A DNA stretch of 5,100 bases from contig PMST01000508.1 of the NCBI GenBank assembly GCA_003168295.1, positions 5,195 through 10,294 of the forward strand. Reading direction: 5' to 3'. Within the stretch, counting starts at the first letter, position 1. The number at the start of each line of letters is the position of its first letter. Shown piece after piece: positions 5,057 through 5,100 of this stretch. The position numbers and the translations under genes were made by a program. This DNA is from Actinomycetota bacterium (GTDB lineage Bacteria > Actinomycetota > Actinomycetes > Streptosporangiales > Streptosporangiaceae). The notes under the pieces are model-generated. The model searched no databases and was not told where the DNA came from. It was given only the letters and a program-made list of their open reading frames with translations.

Positions 5057-5100
5057 GCTATGACGGCCTGACCGGACCGTTCATGGCATGAGCGTAACAG

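Overview
The window is high-GC DNA with strong G/C preference at third codon positions in most genes. This, together with the gene families present (a GNAT/GT-C protein, a PPK2 kinase, an ABM protein, a secreted GH27 enzyme and frequent ATGA start/stop overlaps), points to a soil-type actinomycete. The genus cannot be named from the sequence.

Layout, left to right. (1) 1-716, minus strand: an open frame running off the left edge. It starts with a complete GNAT-type acetyltransferase domain and continues without a stop into the first membrane helix of a GT39-like (GT-C) glycosyltransferase. (2) 820-1731, minus: a complete PPK2-family polyphosphate kinase. (3) 1847-2152, minus: a small ABM-fold protein with a strong ribosome binding site. 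These three genes point the same way, with gaps of about 100-115 bp. (4) 2153-2334: a divergent intergenic region holding a nested inverted repeat and a short upstream frame that ends on the next start codon. (5) 2335-3702, plus: a secreted GH27 alpha-galactosidase-like enzyme with both catalytic aspartates. (6) 3718-3973, plus: remnants of a small two-gene unit, most visibly a frameshifted XRE-type helix-turn-helix gene with much lower GC3 than its neighbours. (7) 5040 down to 3927, minus: a tightly coupled operon of a 64-residue two-helix membrane protein, a 288-residue alpha/beta hydrolase and a 19-residue cationic peptide. Both junctions are 4-base ATGA overlaps.

The most unusual unit is the last one. 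The 19-codon frame has a 10-base perfect match to the 16S anti-Shine-Dalgarno sequence at good spacing, so it is very likely translated. Its first residues (MIFLIK) resemble those of the membrane protein that opens the operon (MLFLVK). Membrane protein, hydrolase and membrane-active-looking micropeptide may work together at the membrane, but the function is unknown and this is inference.

The GNAT-GT39 read-through fusion, the decayed XRE gene and the nested dyad in front of the GH27 gene are secondary points of interest. No RNA genes, CRISPR arrays, insertion sequences or origins were recognised.
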